Source: Fasciolopsis buskii
Lineage: Eukaryota > Platyhelminthes > Trematoda > Plagiorchiida > Fasciolidae
Length of the DNA stretch: 64,000 nt
Assembly: GCA_008360955.1 (NCBI GenBank)
Contig: LUCM01006867.1
Location: forward strand, 43,892 to 107,891
Direction of reading: 5' to 3'
In this document: positions 11,805-23,521 of the stretch, one piece after another
Position numbering within the stretch: position 1 is the stretch's first letter
Layout of the letters: every line of letters starts with the position of its first letter
Translations under genes and position numbers: made by a program
Notes under the pieces: model-generated
The model's input: the letters and a program-made list of their open reading frames with translations, nothing else
Told to the model about the DNA's origin: nothing
Databases searched by the model: none

Positions 11805-14800
11805 AATAGCAAAGCAAACCTCATCGGCCGTTGCTCTTTCCCCACAGTTATTTGTTTCTATAAAGAGTAAATATCCAAGGAAAGCAGGGAGTAGAGCTAC
11901 ACGGGCGGAAAGAGATAAGAATGCTGCAGTACAGTAATCAACACACGGAACGGTCTAGTTGTACGAACGCACTATTTTCATCATTCTGACTCAATAGAAA
12001 ATGACAACACGATCGACACTGTCCACGGTTCACTGCCGTGTCCTTCAGTGTCTCCAGCCAGCTAGTTGACGAGTCTTTCGGACCCCAACCACGAAGACAT
12101 GGGACACCTAATTTACCTAAGTTCATTGTACATTTTCTCATTCCACGTTGTAACGTGATCTGTCGACCGCCGCGGGGCTTCTTCCATTCCTCGGGAGGAA
12201 CACAAAATGGGGCACGATAAGGTAGATGAGTGTTCGCCATACGCAACACGTGATCCAACCAGCGTAGTCTGCTAAGTTTCATACGCTGTCGTGCTACCAT
12301 CACCCTACGCGCAGCTGCCGATACAACTGAAACGTTCCGTAATCTTGAGTTCCTCTCTATCCAGCACCAAATTCGCGACTACTGCTATCTACTTCTGTAA
12401 CACCGCTTTACATTGTGAAGGTGCAAAACATGCCGAACAGAGCTGCAACCCCCGAGTGTCTAATGCATGCTGTGCATGGTCCGCGGATTTGATCAGGCAC
12501 ACGGTGTTGTCTAAGTACTCTAAGCCAAACCTCCTCTCTTTCCCAGCTCGGTCCTTACATCTTGGAGACCTCCTAAAGCATCGTCCATGACGAACTCGAA
12601 CAAGGATGGAGGCAAGAGAGCTAGTCGTTTCGAATGAACTTGGCAGATCACCGTATACCTTCACGCGAACACATGCAAGTACAATGCTCACAGCAGATGC
12701 ACAGACTTCATTAGCATAGCTTACAGTGGGGAGAACTGAACTGCACTGTCCGATCCGCTGAGTCGAATGCATCTTTAAAGTCGAGAAAGACTACGATCGT
12801 AGGACAGCGGTGTGTGCAACACGTTTCCAATGACTGCCCAAAGGTGAATATTTGGTCGATGCAACCTCGACCTGGATGAAATACGGCCTGCTGTTCGCGA
12901 ATGTTACTCTCGCGAATCGGCGGCAAACGGCGAAGCATTATCGGTGCTAACATCTTAGTAACTGTCAAAATTAATCTGATCCCCAGATAATTGCTAAAGT
13001 CAGCCTAATCAGTGGCTGAACCCACGATAACGAAATACACTCCTTGTTTCAATCATTACAAAGCAAGAAGATAGGTACGTTCGAGGTCTTTTCCACCCAA
13101 TTCAAAGAGAATTAAAGGAAGTTCGTCGGGACCGGCTGCTTTTCCTCTCTTGAGAAGTTGACTATCCGGCTCTACTTTCAATTCCGTTGAGGGTAGAGAC
13201 ACCACCCAAGTATTTCCAGCGTGGTCGTCGAACTAACTGCATCTGCGTGCGGCCAGCTAAACCGATCCTTGAAGTGCTCAGCCCAACGGCCCAGCCTTTG
13301 CTGTCTACCGTGGACGAGCTCTCTATTTCTAGCGCACACCAATTCATTAACCGAAGCTCGTCACCCACCAGTGTCACGTACAGGCTTAACCAGTTTTTGG
13401 CTGTTACTCAATCAGCTGCTAATTCCATTGCTTCGGCTACCTTGACCCACCAGTTCTCACGGTCCCCAAGCCTATCGTCAACTGACGCTGCAGGTATGAA
13501 CCCACTTTAAACACTTTCCTGGCATTTTGCGTCCCTAGGGTCGGCGACCCCTGCAAGATCCGGTACCTATGATGGAGATTCGATTCAGAACCACAGACAA
13601 CACCTGCTTTCAAAAGCATCGCCTGATAGACTCAGTCCTAGCGCTGGTCTACATTCCTGCTCGTCCAGGTTCTAACTTTCTTTGATAGTCTCGCTTCATA
13701 ACTGGCACAAACAGTCGGATCACACATACATTCGGCAACCAAATGAGTTTGTGGCCTGCGTCGGTGGCCGTCGAGCTGCAGCCAAAATCGCATTAAAACT
13801 AGCGCACCGTTCGATTAGACGTACGCAGTCCAATACGATCTACAGTTCTAGGCAGAATCGTGCCAACGGCAGCGCACTGCCATATGGTCGATCTGACTCA
13901 GACTATCCGTCGAGTTAGACCGCCATGTCGCCATGCGACACGAACTGTGTCGAAAATTCATACTAGATAGGAATAGGTTATTGTCTGCCCAAAACTGGAG
14001 AAGTCTTCCCCGTTATCTGTTCGCTGAGCAGGTAAGGCACAGCGCCCGCCTAAACAGGCTCCCGATGTACTCAGTTTTCCAGCTTGCGCATTAAAATCAC
14101 CTGCTGCCACTACAATGTCAGTCTTTGTTCTTTCGAACAAGGGTGACGGGGTCATCATAAAACTCGCCTTTTTGCATGTCAGAGTTGCAGTGTTGGTGCG
14201 TATGCCGAGACGACAAATAGACTACGCTTAACGTTGCTATCCTTCTGAACGCCGACTGATCCCTGCAGCCTCACGGCGCACAAGCGACGGCTAACCGGGA
14301 TCCGGTCCGAAAGGGCCGTTCCAGCCTTTTCGCCCAAGACTACTTCTACACCGGGTTGATCCATAGCTTCAGCTGCACTAAATATTTCGACGAGACTAGA
14401 GGCAGTTATTCGAATTGCATCACTCCATTCCTAGGTTCGTGTTTCACTGACCCAGCAGACAAATCCAAAGTGAGTCGAGTTACAACTAAACACCTGTTGG
14501 TCAGCGCGTGAGAGTGCGCACGTTGAAGAAACCGAGATTCGGAGGCTGGGGTTTGGTAAAATTTGAGCTAGCAGGTTGCAAACCACATACGACACGATCT
14601 GACAGTGAACCGTTGCGAGCACCGGGGATGTTATCGGCGAGGACGTTTTGACCGGGCAGGGCGATGAGATTCGGTTGGGGATAAGACTTAGTTTGAATGA
14701 GTGATAACCTGGGGCACCACGTTGAGCCACATTTTATTGCAAAAGTTTGTGCTGAACAGATATAGTTCACAGCCGATGCGATCGCCGCGCAGTTCCCCCT
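11805..14800 (-). mobile_element. RTE-like LINE, nearly full length but dead
   Basis: Reading the minus strand from 14800 downward, the endonuclease starts with FNVRTLTR near 14505. WVSETRT follows near 14435, then VVSAYAPT near 14180-14205, then AAGDFNAQAG near 14080-14105, and QIDHMAV near 13875-13895. The RT (about 12970-12390) shows EQQAVFHPGRGCIDQIFTF, then VVFLDFKDAFDS, then GLEYLDNTVCL, then ACFAPSQCK. The 3' tail (12303-11938) shows LRWLDHVLRM and RGWGPKDSSTSWLETLKD. The RT metal box reads YLDN instead of YADD, so activity is lost in addition to stops and frameshifts. Part of its endonuclease is identical to 5363-5886 on the other strand. Confidence 0.88.
13707..14230 (-). repeat. Arm 2 of an exact 524-bp inverted repeat
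   Basis: Reverse complement of 5363-5886 with no difference found on direct comparison. It lies entirely inside the endonuclease region of the 11.8-14.8 kb element. Confidence 0.9.
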
Positions 14801-15833
14801 GCTAAGCTGTCAACTGAGACTCTAAAACCAGCAACGGAATGTCCACTGAACGCAAGTCATCCGGACATAAACAGGATGGATACTCACACAAACTACGCAG
14901 GGCGAGGAAAACAGCTGTAGACTTTAACTTTGTTTTCAGAAGCGCCAGGGTATAAAGGACTGGGGCCCATGATCCAGTTTGGCAGTTTGCAACTACAACA
15001 CAATGACATCCCCATTCCTAACCATGAAGTGCGTTTCAACACAGGGACCAAAAAATACGTTTAAAACTTTCCAACAAAAACTTGGGTGGCTGGAGTCCCA
15101 AATTCGCCTGTCACTTTGGCGGCACTTCGCTGTTGCCAGACTCACTGCCACACCTGGCTTAATGAGACCGATTTAATGCTACCCAAACTTCCACATACAA
15201 GTACACAAGACAGTGTTCTTTACCACACCCATGCACGGTGCATGCAAAGCCCAACGCGCTGCGACGCACAATTATTGGACGTACAGCACTAGTTTTAACC
15301 GATGAAGCAACCCCAATATGATACTGGTTTGGATGAATGTTGCACTCCTACTGGGTCAGAGAAAAATGAAGCGCACCAAAAGTCAGCAATAGATGCACCG
15401 ACACACCCGAACCACAAAAAAATTGACATGGGAGATTAGCCGAAAGGAAGAAATTAGCTGGGATCTCAAGCCACCGTCGGGAGACGCGGAGAAACCAGTC
15501 AGTTCCCCACCAACAATAACGAATATAACAACGTCAGCCAGCCGCATAAACACAATGCGCAGAGACCACTCAACATTTACAAAACTGCCTGAAACATCAA
15601 CCGGTGTCGCATATACCGCTAAAAACTCAACAAAGAATTCAGCTGGCCAAGTCACGGGCGGTCATTTCTTACGAGCTTCAAACAAACTAATCTAGCTGCA
15701 AACCTGCTAAGAATGAACGAACAGTCACCGACTACTATCTCTAAGTATGACTGATTGCGTCCTATCAATACAACGTTATCCTCCACTTTCACTTCACCAA
15801 ATGAGACAGCAGCAACCGCGTGTAGTTCCAAGA
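14801..15833. other. Unassigned stretch upstream of the LINE and downstream of uS8
   Basis: A 100-codon plus-strand frame (15393-15695) and an overlapping minus-strand frame (15383-15655) have no recognised domain. The composition is rich in A and C on the plus strand. No repeat ends were seen. Confidence 0.35.
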
Positions 15834-15839
15834 TTTATT
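15834..15839 (-). promoter_or_regulatory. Poly(A) signal AATAAA of the uS8 gene
   Basis: On the minus strand AATAAA starts five bases after the TAA stop at 15845-15847. It is the canonical animal cleavage/polyadenylation hexamer in the right place and orientation. It implies a 3' UTR of only a few tens of bases. Confidence 0.75.
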
Positions 15840-15844
15840 CACAA

Positions 15845-16271
15845 TTAGAAGAAGTACCCCAAGAGCTTCCCTCCCAAATGCTTCCGGTGAGCCTCCTCGT
15901 GGTCCATAATTCCACTGCTCGTTGTAAGCACTAAATAACTGAAGCTTTCGTTGTGTTGCAAAACTGACTTACCCAAACTGACGCGAAGGAAGAAGGTTAC
16001 TGGTCCATTTTTCATTATCCCGAACGGACATGTCAAAACGAGGACTAATAACCCCACATTTGTTCAGGCGACCATTTAACTGTACAACAATCTTCCCGGA
16101 TCTATGATCGTCGATGATTTCAAATTCACCGATATATCCCTTTCGCTGCATCACTCCGAGAAAGCGAATGATGACTTTAGAAGATGGACGAATCATAACT
16201 TGTCGTTTCTTCCGCTTTTCCGCGTTGCATATTGAACGCAATGCGTCGGCAAGAACGTTTAATCGCACCAT
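15845..16271 (-). CDS. RPS15A: 40S ribosomal protein uS8 (S15A), complete, two coding exons
   Basis: Ribosomal protein uS8 is a structural part of the small ribosomal subunit and binds 18S rRNA in the cytoplasm. Exon 1 is 16271-15973 and exon 2 is 15938-15845. The 34-bp intron (15972-15939) starts GTAAGT and ends CAG. Joined, it gives 130 codons plus TAA, the usual length of animal S15A. Diagnostic stretches are [11 protein letters not shown] at the start, [19 protein letters not shown] (residues 45-63), [12 protein letters not shown] (69-80), NLLPSRQFG (92-100) and [12 protein letters not shown] near the end. There is no stop or frameshift, and the retained intron argues against a processed pseudogene. 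The ATG at 16271 follows an AG at 16274-16273, so a 5' UTR intron or spliced-leader acceptor may lie directly before it. The upstream 14 residues in frame are not conserved. Confidence 0.97.
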
Positions 16272-16274
16272 GCT

Positions 16275-17640
16275 GATAACGTAAACAACCGTTAAATTAA
16301 GAGCAAACCTCAAACAACGTGACCAGCCGCCCCCAACGCCAAGTACCCGCCAAAAGTGAACTATTTAAACAGACGCCCTTCTATGTCAAGCTTTGGTTGA
16401 AATCCCGAAATTTACAACGATACGCCTCATAGTCCGTTTTCTTGCTCTGAAATCGATCGGTGCCTCGACAACGGAAATGTGGAAGACATCTTCAGATCCT
16501 GGGCTGATATTGGGTAATCAAATATGCAAAATTAATTCTCTCATTATCTTTGGCAGAAAAAGCTCTCTGATGCGCCCTCTCCGACCATCTCCCTAAAACT
16601 CTAAGATCCTTTCTAGAAACCAACATAGTGCTTTCCCCGAAAACTGGCATTCATGTCTTTTCTAACCTCGCTTCGAATTCACGTAGGTCTCGTGTCGACT
16701 ATTCTGTCCGACAGCTTGTTTCAATCAGTCTCTTTTTGCGTGTTAAGCAGCTCGCTTTCCAATCCTGCACCTAAACTATTCTCATTATCGTCTTCCCAGT
16801 ATCTCCTTGGGCTCAGTTCCCCCTATCTGGAACAGGGTCTTGGTCTCGGTCTTGTTCTGAGGAAAGAAACTGCGTCTTCGCGCAGCGAGCGCCCACTTTC
16901 CTGTTTGGTCAGGCCTAGCTATCCCACGGTGATTTCACTACTTAGAAGATCTTTTGTGTCAACAGATCGGCTGCTCGATCTTCAAAGGTGCTGTGGGGTT
17001 ACTTTATGACATGGCAGTAACTCGCAATCCAAAAAGGGGTGAAAGCCTCAACAGTCATCAGCAAAGGCAACAGAAACACTTGTGTAGTCTTACAGCTTTG
17101 AAGTTTTTAAGTATTACGCAGGTTGGAGGTCAGTAATCCTTCTTTTCCTCTCTTTATGAGCTCTTCTCTTGGTCTGGTTGGGAAAACACCCAGCTGGAAC
17201 AAAAGAATCTGGGAGAGAGGTTGGCATCCACTCTGTGGCAGCTGGACAGTGTTACATTAATGAAGGTACCAAACTAGGTGGACAACTAGGCGCTAAGACG
17301 AGGGAGAACCGGTCCTCTTCTCTTGTGCGCACGAGGTTTGGCAGGAGAATTAGTCCACTAGTACCGCAAAAACTCCTAGTTAGGGATGGGCCGCATGACA
17401 ACAGGCTGCAAGCTTTGGGGCTGCCCGCCCATGAGCACTCGGGAGACTAGATGGGCTTGAATGGAACAGTTCGGCTGCTGGAAAGCACAAGCAACAAACT
17501 TTTTTTCTGCCTTGGGTGGCAAATTTGCACGAAGAGAACGTTGACTTAAGCTGACGGAAGGGAACGGTGCCAGCCGCCTTCTCCCACTGAGTCGAGACCT
17601 TGTGGAAGACACAGGCAGTGCGACCCCAAACCTGCCTTTT
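16275..17640. other. Upstream region of uS8 and unassigned sequence
   Basis: This should hold the uS8 promoter and any 5' UTR exon, but no TATA box or other element can be placed with confidence. Frames at 16653-17009 (118 codons) and 17169-17450 (93 codons) have no recognised domain. Confidence 0.35.
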
Positions 17641-17649
17641 ATATAACTT

Positions 17650-18065
17650 CCATGCCGCAACTGAATAAGCTTCTCAGTCGACAGAATAGAGTAGACCGAG
17701 CCAACAATAGTGTGGGAACATCGTGTAGCATATATCGTGAAGCCGACGCAGCACCGAAACAAAAATGCACGGGGCTGCAAACCACGGCAACAGGGAGCAG
17801 AGTAGTGGAAAGGATTCAAAAACGAAGTGATTTGAATAGTGCAGCACGAAGGAAGTGTACGGATCTGGTGGGCGACAGAAAAATGCCACGGAATGGACAT
17901 CAAGTGTCAGGCCATTGAGAAAGTTATGTCTGAGAATAATCGATTTTCACCGAAGGGCAGATACCACTACTTACCTATGGAACAAACTTCCGGAGGAAAT
18001 GGTATAAGCCCCCGGTTTGGATGAGTTTAGGACCAGTTTAGACAGATTCAGGCAGTCCTTATCAC
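17650..18065 (+). mobile_element. CR1-like LINE, C-terminal end (dead)
   Basis: The plus strand reads RVVERIQKRS near 17803-17832 and FSPKGRYHYL near 17944-17973. Then, in another frame, it reads LWNKLPEEMV, a stop, and APGLDEFRTSLDRFRQSL to about 18060. This is the typical ending of CR1/jockey-type reverse transcriptase proteins (LERVQRR... to LWN-LP...FK--LD). A related stretch lies at about 49105-49410. It is only a fragment, with stops. Confidence 0.7.
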
Positions 18066-18849
18066 CTACCTATGTTGAATCCTCCGTTTGACGAGGGGAG
18101 TCGTTTCCATACCAAATTGCGCGAACTGTCCTACACAGTTTTTTATTTACTGGGCAGGTCCTATCCTACTCATCACCATTTTCCGTATGAGTTAGTTGAC
18201 CTGGCTAGAGGATATAGCCTCTCCGCCCTCTTCATCTTCATTTGTAACCAAGATTACTAATATTCCCACGGCTTCCAGCTCACCCAATGAAACCAACGCA
18301 GCTAGGCGGTCTGTCGTTCATCCCGCCCCAATTGACGAATCAGCTGATGGTAGCAGTACCACTCCAGCTACTGAGCATGTGCTCAAGCGCCCGTAGACCA
18401 ACTTAGTCTTCCCAAAATCCTCCACAGAAACTTGGCTAACTTCAGAAATTCTTCACACAGAGATCCACTCCCCGGGATACACAAGTGCTAGACAAAATTC
18501 CGGTAGGGAATGTGCTGATGGTGCGGCCCCTTATCGTGATAACTCCCTCTCTCCTTCCACAATGACGAAAGCACCGTCATCAACCATTGTGGACGGCCTA
18601 TGGTTAGTCTTTTCCCTTCAGGTCTAGGGAAATGACTGCTGTGAGCGTCTCGTCTCCCTCCAGCCTGCGGCCCGCCGCACAGCAGTGATCTCAAAACTGT
18701 TGGGCTTCTTGAAGAATCTCACCAACTTCACCCGCCTTTTAATTTCAAGCGATTTCAGCTCACCCGTTTGGTGTAACTGATTCTGCTTTCGTGATACAGC
18801 CTGTGGGTGATCTCCGGAACTCCTGAACGCAACGTGTAAAGGATACAAC
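18066..18849. other. No recognisable gene
   Basis: Short frames only (74 codons on the minus strand at 18624-18848). It lies between two LINE pieces. Confidence 0.3.
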
Positions 18850-20340
18850 CATACATTGAATGAGACAATCCCCTCCTCTCTTTGGCCTGGTTATGACCAA
18901 GGAAGACCACAGCAGTGGAGCTGGCCAAGTACCTGCCGCCACTTGGGAGAAGTGATCACGTGCTTCTACGATTTGGTCTTCCTTTCATACGGCCGTACCA
19001 CTCTCTGGAGTAAAAAACAGCTAGATCCATGGACTCTATGAATGCTCTTCTCTACTCAAAACTGGGCATCATAGACGACAGACTTCCTATGGATACCACG
19101 GTTGGGAATCTCGACGAGCTCTTCCTTAGAGAATATACCAGTTTATCTCCAAAATCACAGGATCACACCTTAGGAGGCACCCATCCCCAGATGCATTAGG
19201 AGTCTCCTACACGGAAGATCTCGCTTTATTCCTAGATGCCATATAAAAGGCATTGAACAAGAAGCGGGAAACTTCAGAATTATCTGTAGTTTATATAGGT
19301 TCAGAATAGGGCATGATGCAGTGAAAGTGCCAAAGGCCGACCTCGTTTAAGCTCGGATTATTAAGGAATCCCTGTTTCAGCACACAACATCTAAAAAGCA
19401 CATCATATTCCCGTCTAGCACCCAGCGATACCCAAGATACTCAAATCACACATGCCACTGTGGCGGAAGCTTTTAGCCCACAGTTCCGAGGCCCTTTGCG
19501 GTCCAAACTGATAACTACCTATCCATAACGCTGTCCTGAGCATGAAGTACTCGTGCTGAGTCACATTGTTGTTCCTAGGGGTGCTGTTACCCGAGACTCA
19601 GAAAGTAAAACTCGTAGTGCCAAAGGGACCCTGATTCACTCCGCCCCTGTATCCTAAAAAATACGGTAGACACGACAAAGACTTCTTACACTTCTATTTT
19701 CCGAAGATGTGCCTAGAGTGAGATCTCCCTCTCATGCTGGAAGTTGGTAGCCACTGCACCCATTCTGGTTGGCGACCAAGTAGTCTAAACGACATCCGAA
19801 ACACATTCTGAAAGAATCTTCGCCCCGGATCCTGCATTAAAACAACATTTTGAACACTTCTCAACATGCTTTCCTCTCTGATGGATCATGCATCTCTAAT
19901 ATGCTGACCATAATCGCGAGCCTTGTGAAGGCGTACACTGATGATCACATTTCATATGCTGTCTTAATCTGCGTTGCCAAGTGCTTCAACAGGGTACCCA
20001 CATTTCATTTCTCCATGAGCTTCAAAGCTGAGGTGCTGGTCGTTCCGGACTAGAAATTCTACGCAGCTTCCTAACCGGCCCGAGCCCTTATGGTAAGGGC
20101 AGGGACGTCTCGTCAAAGTCAGTGCCAGCAATTGCGATAGTTGCCATGAAGTTCGGCACTGAACCCCAATTCTGGTGAGCAAAAATGCCTTCCCTCGAAC
20201 CATACCTGCCATTGTCGCCGTGTATGCGGACGAAATGCTCCTCTGAAGAGTCGACCCAGTGCTTTTGGCATCAGCTGCCAACAACGCAAAGATGTGGCCA
20301 GAAAATTCAGAACTTCCCAGCAATTGTTCAACCTTTTTCC
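18850..20340 (+). mobile_element. CR1-like LINE with degraded RT
   Basis: The RT part is clearest at 19850-20320. SQHAFLSDGSCISNMLT is followed by AVLICVAKCFNRVP, which corresponds to the F-DF-KAFDRVPH motif with its first aspartate lost. It continues with LHELQS, LRSFLTG and, near 20217-20240, VYADEMLL at the position of the YADD box. The upstream part (18850-19800) has only scattered resemblance. It is broken at 20340 where the next LINE begins, so that element may be inserted into it. Confidence 0.6.
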
Positions 20341-23300
20341 TTGACTAGCTGGATCTTGTCAGTTTCGACACTAAATTTACTTGATTTCGCCCGTTTATCT
20401 AACATTTAACGTCATATGTCGCCACCCTCTCCAAATAATCGACCTGTATCTTTCATCAGCCTACCAGTCCTTGGTATATAAAGATCAACCGGCTCATTAA
20501 CTTCCAAGTTTATTCTACCACCTTGGTCTTCAGCCCACAAATCCCTTAACAAAGGCAGTCCCCCGGCGGCCGGTTTACCTAATTCTACTGAACTTACTCC
20601 CTTATCACAGCCATGCACTATCCAAACCTCTAATGTATTCCTTGGTTATTTGACCCCCACCGAAACCACCCGGTGGATATCACGTGGACTTAAATGTTCA
20701 AATGAATTTTCCCTGCTCCGCCTGAACTCCCGCTCACTGACTCATAAAGTAAGGGATCTGGGACTGTTAGCAGCTGAAAACTCTTACAATATTAATTTCG
20801 TAACAAAGACTTGGCTAACAGACCACAGCTCCACTTCGTCTTTTCCGTTGGCGGGTTATGCGCCCTTCCAAACCAACAGATCAAATCGTAGAGGACGTGG
20901 CTGCCTAGCCTATGTGAAGCAGCCACACAAAGCTTCCGTTCTCCATCACCCACTTCTTGATTCTATCCCTGACGCCATTTGGCTTCTGGTACAATTACCC
21001 GAGCTCCCAATCCACATAGGATGCGCATGCCGACCACCGAACTCGAATAATTCTGATGTTTCTCGTCAAACCCAAGCCTTCGTTTATCTTTCTGGTCGCC
21101 CCTTTAGCCGTAAGATAGTTGCAGGTGACTTCAATGTTCCTAACATTTGGTGGCCCTCTTTATCCGCTCCACCTACCCTACTCAACGTTGTTTCTGAAAC
21201 GCACGCTGAAAGATGGACTCAGCATGTGACGACGCACACAAGGTTCCATAATATCTTAGACCTAGTTTTTACGCATCGCACTCCTAATGTTAAAGTTTCA
21301 GTAATAAAACCCTTCCCTGAGAGTGACCACAAGATGGTCACGTGCAGCGTCCCTCTCCGTAACAAACCTTCCTCACCCATGTGTACCCACCATGCTGTTC
21401 CTTCCTATATGTCGACTCGTTGGGACGAGATCCCTGACGCTCTGCAAACCCTTGATTGGTCCAGCGTCTTTTTATCGCCTGGCCCGCAGAGAGCGGCAGA
21501 CGACCTTTACGTAAAACTTCTTTTTACTAATAATCGTCTCTCCACTCCGATCACTCAACATAAGCCCACGAAGCCTAGTAGGGTTTGTCATCTCCAGACG
21601 AAACTTTTGAAGGCTCCAAAAACCTTCAGCAAAACGGGTAACTTCCCGCTCTTAGTGCAAGTCAACCGCTTGCAACAAGGATTTCTTATGGAGTCCGAAC
21701 TCAGGTTGAAAAGGCAGGAAATGCTAGCTCTTGGGTCGCCTAACCAAGTTCGGAGGACTTCCCACATTTTCCAAGCTCGCTCGCAGCCCAAATCGTCAAC
21801 TACTACGAACTTCATCATATTTGATAGCTTACGCATCGAGTCCCCTGTAGACATCGCAGAAGCATTCAATACATATTTCCCTTCTACTCTCATTATTGAC
21901 AATTGGACACACTCTGAAACCCGCCCCATGTTAACTTCGGTTAGATTATCCTGCATCGCCTTCGATGTAACTGGCGCTGACAGAGATGAAATAACCCAGG
22001 CCATCCCACATGCCTGACCCTGATGACATCCCACCAGTCTTATTTCGCACCGCTGGTCCAGATCTTCCACTGCTCCCTCTAAATCTGTTCTCGCTCTTCA
22101 TGTAAGGCGCTACTCTTCCGTCACAATGGAAAACCTCTATTATTGTTCCACATCACAAAAAGGGTCCTATGCACGAATCTGAAAACTTTCGCCCCAATAA
22201 CCACACTCCAGTTCCATCCAGGCTTATGGAAAAGATTGTTAGAGAACAACTGGTTAACTTCCTTACCGCTCACAACCTTAAAATCCTTCAAACACGGCTT
22301 CCTGAGGGGCCGATCTTGCCTCACCTGTCATTTTGACTCATTAAACTTGGTGGGTAACCAAAGTGCTGATTCCCACCGGTCGATGGTCATAATCTTTCTA
22401 GAAACGTCAATAATGTTTGACCGCGTTTCCCACTCCCGACTACTGGCCAAAATTAGGACTTATGAAATAAGAAATACCCTCTTATCTTGGCTATCATCCT
22501 ACCTTTCCAATCGCTTTCACGTAATCAATATTAACGGTTGTTTTTCCCAGCCCTCTGCTATTGCAAGTGGGGTCAATCGGGGGAGCGTCGGCAGTCCTCT
22601 CTTTTTCCTGATACACATTATTGATATTTTTAAAGTTATTCGTCATGGCGCAACATTCCTTTTCGCCTAGGACAGCAAAATAGTCTACACTTTTGAGGCT
22701 GCTTCATTCAGCCCACTCTTGCATTTATCGTTGAAGACCTAGAGTCTCTTGATAACTGATGTTCCAAGTGGCTTATGAAGTTCTCTGCTGACAAGATTTC
22801 TCTAAAAACATATGAATGCCATTTTATTCGGGCTCTCTCCATTAACTGCAAACCACTTTTTGTATCACATACGGTTAAGGAATTAGGATTATAACTCTCC
22901 TGCTCTTTTAACCTCCATCGGCAAGCCGGCCATCGAACCGTTGTTGCTAAATGAGCCACTGCAATGATCTTAAGGGCATTCCACACTGAAGACTGCAGAA
23001 TTATCACGTTCAAGTCCCATGCTAGGCCCCACCTCGAGTACTGCCCGTTTATCATCGTGCATATGCGTAAAGTCGATCGAATTGCAATCGGGAATGTGCA
23101 GCTAGCGTTCACTAGAAATCTAGGTTCTTCATTTAGCCTAAACTACAGTGCCAGATGCGATTTGCTTGAACTTGAACCATTGTGGCCTCTTCCAGTCAAA
23201 TTAAACTTTGCATTTCTCTTTAATATCTATCATAATAACGCTCATTCTGCCACAAACGTCATACATGACGCTGACAGTCCCCCTTATCCACTTCGTAGTA

Positions 23301-23521
23301 GGTAATACTCGTTAAGAATACCCTGACCCGACTATCGAGCAGGGCTAAATTCTTCACAGTTGCCCGCTCCAAACTGTGGAACAAACTCCCTAGTTCCCTG
23401 CGGTCGTGCCCAAATTTAGCCCATCTCAGAGCCCAGCTGGCAAAGTTACTGGATGTCCCGTTCTTTATTAACCTGACACGAGCTAACATTGGACTGCATG
23501 AGGCTTGCGAACATGGGTTCT
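20341..23521 (+). mobile_element. CR1-like LINE copy 1, endonuclease plus RT (dead)
   Basis: A 455-codon frame (20650-22017) carries an endonuclease. LLRLNSRS lies at residues 22-29, VTKTWL at 51-56, VAGDFNVP at 157-164, LDLVFT at 203-208 and SDHKMV at 225-230. The catalytic ETW motif has become KTW. The RT follows in other frames: MEKIVREQL, then KHGFLRGRSCLTCHFDSLN, then SWLSSYLSNRF, then FA-stop-DSK, where the metal box is interrupted by TAG at 22668-22670. The C-terminal part ends with IAIGNVQLAFTRNLG (about 23082-23126) and CPNLAHLRAQLAKLLDVPFF, with the frame closing near 23521. It cannot retrotranspose by itself. Bases 20341-23410 are identical to 42096-45165. Confidence 0.9.

Noticed and set aside
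15845..16271. uS8 as a processed pseudogene
   Set aside because: It keeps a spliceable intron, has full length, no disabling change and no A-rich tail.
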